DNA of 25,704 nucleotides, from positions 1 to 25,704 of the forward strand of contig JAJXWL010000008.1 of assembly GCA_021781625.1 (NCBI GenBank), given 5' to 3'. Numbering within the stretch: position 1 is the first letter of the stretch; each line of letters starts with the position of its first letter. The stretch is from a bacterium (GTDB taxonomy: Bacteria > Spirochaetota > Spirochaetia > JABEVK01). Shown piece after piece: positions 22,512 to 25,704 of this stretch. The notes under the pieces are model-generated. The model worked only from the letters and a program-made list of their open reading frames with translations. It was not told where the DNA came from and did not search any database. A program made the translations under genes and the position numbers.

Positions 22512-24368
22512 GTGGCTACAGATTTTATGAACTTTGCCGAAGAACCAGGGCTTTCTTCGGCTCCCGTGTCTACGACCTGGAAGATTCTCATTGCCGACGA
22601 TGAGCCCTCGGTTCATTTGGTAACTAAGCTTGCCCTTGGCGACTTCACCTTCGAAGGCCGAAAACTTGAACTTATTTCTGCCTATGGCGAAGAGGACGTG
22701 AAAGTCCAATTAAGCACGCACCCTGATATTGCTTTAATCCTACTTGATGTCGTGATGGACACAGCAGATTCGGGGTTTGATTTGGTTCGCTACATCCGTC
22801 ACGAACTCAAAAATCATGAAATTCGAATCATCATGAGGACAGGTCAGTCAGGAAATGCTCCAGAAGATCGCATCATCATCAACTATGATATCAATGATTT
22901 TAAAGACAAAACAGAATTAACGGTTTCAAAGCTCCGAACGACACTCATCTCGTCGCTCCGCGCCTACAATCACCTCAAGAAGATTGCCCAGAGCCGACGC
23001 TACCTGCAAGACATCATCAATTCCTTAACCTCAGTTTTAGTTACCGTCGATTCTCACCTCAATGTCGTCCTTTGGAATCAGCAAATCGAACAGTGGGCGG
23101 GTATACCCGTCGCAGATGCGGTGGGGAAAAAACTTTTTGAAGTTGCCCCTTGGCTTGGCCCCCTGAAACCCTTACTCGAAGCGGCTACAATATCAAGAAA
23201 AGCCGATTTTCGACGGAATATTCCCTTGTTTGTAAATGGTGCCGAACGATTTATTCACCTCCAGATTCACCCCCTTTCGGCGGATCAAGGGGATGAACTA
23301 GTCGTGCACCTAGAAGACGTAACCGTAAGCAGGCACCAGGACGAACAACGACAACGTCACCAGCAGCTGTCACTTTTGCGCTCGCTGACAGAAAATGTCG
23401 CCCAAGAACTCAAAAGCGTTTCACAACAGCTAAGCCACGCAGCTATTCCCTCTCAAGATGGTTTGGTGCGGCTTCAGAAGCTTCTTCGCCGTATTCCCCC
23501 CGACAATGAGGGGTTACCTTTACCGCGAACCAACCTTGACTGGTTAAAAAGCCTACGAACAACCGGAAAAACGCTTTCGGCAGAAGAAAAATTTCGTCTT
23601 GAGGGTCCGCTCAAGCCAGTTTTGGTGATGGCAACTCCCGAGGATCTTCAACGGCTTAACGAACGACTTTTAGATCCCCTTTCTGATAACGCCGCCCTAC
23701 AATTTTCCATCCAAGAAGAGCAAGGGGTCCTGCCTTGGCCTCTCTGGTCTGATTCGCAACGTTACTGGCGACTACAAGCAATTTTCCAATATCCACAAAA
23801 AACTTTACCTCAAGACCTATCGTGGATGATCACGATGGTGGCGATCTACAAAATCGTGGAATCGATGGAAGGTTTCGTCGATGCCGAAGAACTTTCAGGC
23901 CAGCATAGGATTCTTCACCTCTGGTTACCACAAGCTCAGGCTGATCAGCCGCGGGTCCCACAAGGATATGTTTGGCAAGATTCTGGCACAGTTTTAGTTT
24001 GCGATGATGAGCCTATGATGCTTCAAGTCGCAAGTAGCATTTTACGCCGCTTTGGCTATGAGGTTCTCACTGCACGAGACGGCAAAGAAGCCCTTGAACT
24101 CGTTAAGAATAAATCTTCCGAAATCCGATTAATGCTGTTGGACCTCATCCTTCCAGGACAAAATGGCTTAGATGTCTTTCGGCAAATACACGAACTTGTC
24201 CCCGAGTTACCTGTGCTTCTTACGTCTGGCTTTGGCAAAGGAGATAAAGTGAACGAGGCTCTCGAGGCAGGGGCTGCGGGATTTCTTCAAAAGCCCTATG
24301 GAATGGACACTCTGGCCCAAGCCTTCCGTCAAATTCGCGAGGGTCTAGTCAAATTTCAAGAGTTCTGA
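22512..24368 (+). CDS. multidomain signalling protein: REC - PAS - degenerate histidine kinase - REC
   Basis: A 618-residue cytoplasmic protein. REC1 (about 23-150) is of the type found with DUF3369 (IRIIMRTGQ, INDFKDKTEL): acidic pair D29/D30, phosphoacceptor D79, T110, K131. A PAS domain (about 165-275) follows. Residues 285-490 align in outline with a hybrid-kinase core, but the phosphoacceptor histidine is Q298 (SLTENVAQELKS where VAHDFNN-like sequence is expected), and no N-box asparagine or glycine-rich ATP lid is visible. The segment ending ILHLWLPQAQ matches the kinase domain's last strand. REC2 (about 492-615) is intact (CDDEP, phosphoacceptor D544, TSG, K in LQKPYG). It should receive phosphate at two sites rather than make it. 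The GTG start is set by the promoter. Confidence 0.85.
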   Translation: MATDFMNFAEEPGLSSAPVSTTWKILIADDEPSVHLVTKLALGDFTFEGRKLELISAYGEEDVKVQLSTHPDIALILLDVVMDTADSGFDLVRYIRHELKNHEIRIIMRTGQSGNAPEDRIIINYDINDFKDKTELTVSKLRTTLISSLRAYNHLKKIAQSRRYLQDIINSLTSVLVTVDSHLNVVLWNQQIEQWAGIPVADAVGKKLFEVAPWLGPLKPLLEAATISRKADFRRNIPLFVNGAERFIHLQIHPLSADQGDELVVHLEDVTVSRHQDEQRQRHQQLSLLRSLTENVAQELKSVSQQLSHAAIPSQDGLVRLQKLLRRIPPDNEGLPLPRTNLDWLKSLRTTGKTLSAEEKFRLEGPLKPVLVMATPEDLQRLNERLLDPLSDNAALQFSIQEEQGVLPWPLWSDSQRYWRLQAIFQYPQKTLPQDLSWMITMVAIYKIVESMEGFVDAEELSGQHRILHLWLPQAQADQPRVPQGYVWQDSGTVLVCDDEPMMLQVASSILRRFGYEVLTARDGKEALELVKNKSSEIRLMLLDLILPGQNGLDVFRQIHELVPELPVLLTSGFGKGDKVNEALEAGAAGFLQKPYGMDTLAQAFRQIREGLVKFQEF

Positions 24369-24415
24369 TTGACAGCGATCTTCTGAATTACAACCATAGG
24401 GAGTCAAACCGAGGG

Positions 24416-25642
24416 CTAATCGGGGTACCGTTGTGTTATTTGCTTGATAGCCGGTAAGGCTTCAAAAAACACCTCGATTAACTCCGGATCAAATTTGATC
24501 GCGGACATTTTTCGCATTTCTTCCAAGACATCTTTTTCGTCCCAGGCCTCTTTGTAGACTCTACGACAACTTAAGGCGTCATAAACATCGGCCACAGCAA
24601 CGATTCGCCCCCAAATAGGAATTTCTTCCCCCTTACGTTTGAGTGGCTTACCTTCTTCATCCGTTTTGGTCGGCTGGCCTGTTAAAGGATCTACCCAGCC
24701 AGGATACCCTGTACCATCCCAGTTTTCGTGGTGTGTCATAGCAACTTCGGCTGCCATGGCATCGAACTCCGATTGACGATCCAAGAACAAACTTGCTCCC
24801 AAAACTGTATGCGTTTGCATAATTTGGTATTCTTCAGGGGTAAATTTTGCTGGTTTTTTTAGAATCAAGTCAGAAATTCCTACTTTACCCACATCGTGAA
24901 GCATGGCTGCCATTTTAAAAATATCTGCCGTGCGATTAATTTTTTCTGGAGGTTGCCCTTTTTTGACGGCCCAACGACGGTAGAGTTCCGTGGCATAGCC
25001 AGCAACCCGGTTGACATGCGGGCCTGTTTCTTTGGGATCTCGAAACTCTGCCATTTTGATCATTCTTAAGATGATCGTACGCGTTAACTGGGCCCGCTGA
25101 AGAGCCATGGTGGCTGACCCCGCATAATGAAGCACAAGGAGTTCATCATCGGGCGAAAAAGCTCTGATCAAACCGTCGGGATTCTTAGCATTGATGATTT
25201 GAATAACCCCGATGACTTGTCCGGTATTAACTTTTAGTGGCAAAGTTAACATTGAAACCGTGCGATATTCTGTCATTACGTCATATTTAGGGTCAAAGTG
25301 AAACGGTAAATCAGGACTTAACGAATAGGCATCGGGAATATTGAGTAACTCACCGGACGAGGCGACATACCCGGCAATGGTTTGATTGTTTATAGGTATC
25401 GAAAAGATGCTGTAAGCCAGTTTCTGGCCCTCAGGTAAACGCCGTTGCAAGGTTTCGTTTTGTGAGTACCGGATGTGTAAACGGCCGTCTTCGACAAGGT
25501 AGATGGAACCAGCATCAGCGGCAGCAGCCTGACGAGCACCGTGCAGAATTTCTTCGAGAAGAATATCCACGTCCTGAATCTTGTTTATATCCGCATCGAG
25601 ATCAATTAAAAGCTTGAGTTTATCGCTGTCGCTAACCGTCAT
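24416..25642 (-). CDS. GAF and HD-GYP domain cyclic-di-GMP phosphodiesterase
   Basis: A 408-residue soluble protein. A GAF domain (about residues 8-170; ADAGSIYLVEDGRL, LTLPLKVNTGQVIGVIQIINA) leads through a short linker to an HD-GYP domain (about 195-400). Metal-binding residues are visible: HD at 249-250 in MLHDVGKVGI, a following QTHTVLGA, HHE in AMTHHENWDGTGYPGW with the GYP motif, and VAVADVYDAL. HD-GYP proteins hydrolyse cyclic-di-GMP to pGpG or GMP; GAF would bind a small ligand or sense redox. A roughly 20-residue insertion (WVDPLTGQPTKTDEEGKPLK) sits between GYP and the next conserved helix. The ATG lies 6 bases after TAAACT, so it is probably leaderless. Confidence 0.92.
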   Translation of the reverse strand: MTVSDSDKLKLLIDLDADINKIQDVDILLEEILHGARQAAAADAGSIYLVEDGRLHIRYSQNETLQRRLPEGQKLAYSIFSIPINNQTIAGYVASSGELLNIPDAYSLSPDLPFHFDPKYDVMTEYRTVSMLTLPLKVNTGQVIGVIQIINAKNPDGLIRAFSPDDELLVLHYAGSATMALQRAQLTRTIILRMIKMAEFRDPKETGPHVNRVAGYATELYRRWAVKKGQPPEKINRTADIFKMAAMLHDVGKVGISDLILKKPAKFTPEEYQIMQTHTVLGASLFLDRQSEFDAMAAEVAMTHHENWDGTGYPGWVDPLTGQPTKTDEEGKPLKRKGEEIPIWGRIVAVADVYDALSCRRVYKEAWDEKDVLEEMRKMSAIKFDPELIEVFFEALPAIKQITQRYPD

Positions 25643-25648
25643 AGCCCT

Positions 25649-25678
25649 AGTTTACGACGTCCAGCCCTATCACGTCAA
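25649..25678 (-). promoter_or_regulatory. promoter of the GAF/HD-GYP gene
   Basis: On the minus strand TTGACG (25678-25673), an 18-base spacer and TAAACT (25654-25649) end 6 bases before the ATG at 25642. There is no Shine-Dalgarno sequence, so initiation at the start codon is predicted. Confidence 0.55.
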
Positions 25679-25704
25679 ATCCTGACTCGTTGCCCCCCCT
25701 TTCA

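Noticed and set aside
24369..24415. Consensus TTGACA at 24369-24375 as a promoter
   Set aside because: No -10 lies at 16-18 bases, and on the plus strand it would read into the 3' end of a convergent gene; probably chance.
1..25704. CRISPR arrays, tRNA/rRNA genes, insertion sequences, prophage or toxin-antitoxin modules
   Set aside because: No spaced direct repeats, cloverleaf-like segments, transposase or integrase motifs, or small toxin-like gene pairs were seen on either strand.

Overview
The window is a gene-dense stretch of about 46% GC (estimated by eye) from a diderm (Gram-negative-type) bacterium. An outer membrane is implied by TamB, by the first 13 codons of a probable BamA, and by an ExbB/ExbD/TonB-like motor. 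The best guess at lineage is Spirochaetota. The reasons are a thymidylate kinase with a GSGTTTQ P-loop, an AAA ATPase and a secreted 199-residue protein that I recall as spirochaete-like families, and TamB next to BamA. These are memory-based resemblances that I could not check. I see no rRNA, tRNA, CRISPR array, insertion sequence, prophage gene or pseudogene. All genes look vertical and intact.

Layout. (1) Positions 1-6048, minus strand: a tightly packed operon read right to left. It encodes a small membrane-anchored proline-rich protein, ExbB, ExbD, a TonB-like protein, TamB (1387 aa), and the start of a probable bamA running off the left edge. (2) 6069-9128, plus strand: thymidylate kinase, an exported protein of unknown function, and a two-module AAA+ ATPase. 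(3) 9125-10919: a CYTH protein (minus), an unknown exported or anchored protein (plus), and a PerR-type Fur regulator (plus). (4) 10962-12407: a degenerate-GGDEF/EAL protein. (5) 12399-15863, minus strand: RarA with a C-terminal extension, then MtaB. (6) 15960-18921, plus strand: a ferredoxin/flavodoxin-NADP reductase-like protein, MiaB and Hsp33. (7) 18967-21726, minus strand: Pth, then an OmpR-type response regulator and its sensor kinase. (8) 21795-24368, plus strand: RadC, then a large REC-PAS-pseudokinase-REC protein. (9) 24416-25642, minus strand: a GAF/HD-GYP protein.

Functional themes. Region 1 joins a proton-driven inner-membrane motor with TamB and probably BamA, which suggests energised outer-membrane biogenesis. 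Region 6 joins an NADPH-linked reductase, a radical-SAM Fe-S enzyme and a redox-switched chaperone. Together with the PerR-type regulator this gives a redox theme. The EAL and HD-GYP proteins both point to cyclic-di-GMP breakdown.

The most striking non-coding signal is a repeated promoter arrangement. At about eight gene starts a -10-like hexamer ends 6 (once 7) bases before the ATG or GTG, usually with no Shine-Dalgarno sequence, and in five cases with a recognisable -35. Transcription would begin at or next to the start codon, so many first-of-operon genes look leaderless, while genes inside operons mostly carry Shine-Dalgarno sequences. No stretch of more than 300 bases lacks a gene; the longest gaps are about 70-100 bases and hold promoters.
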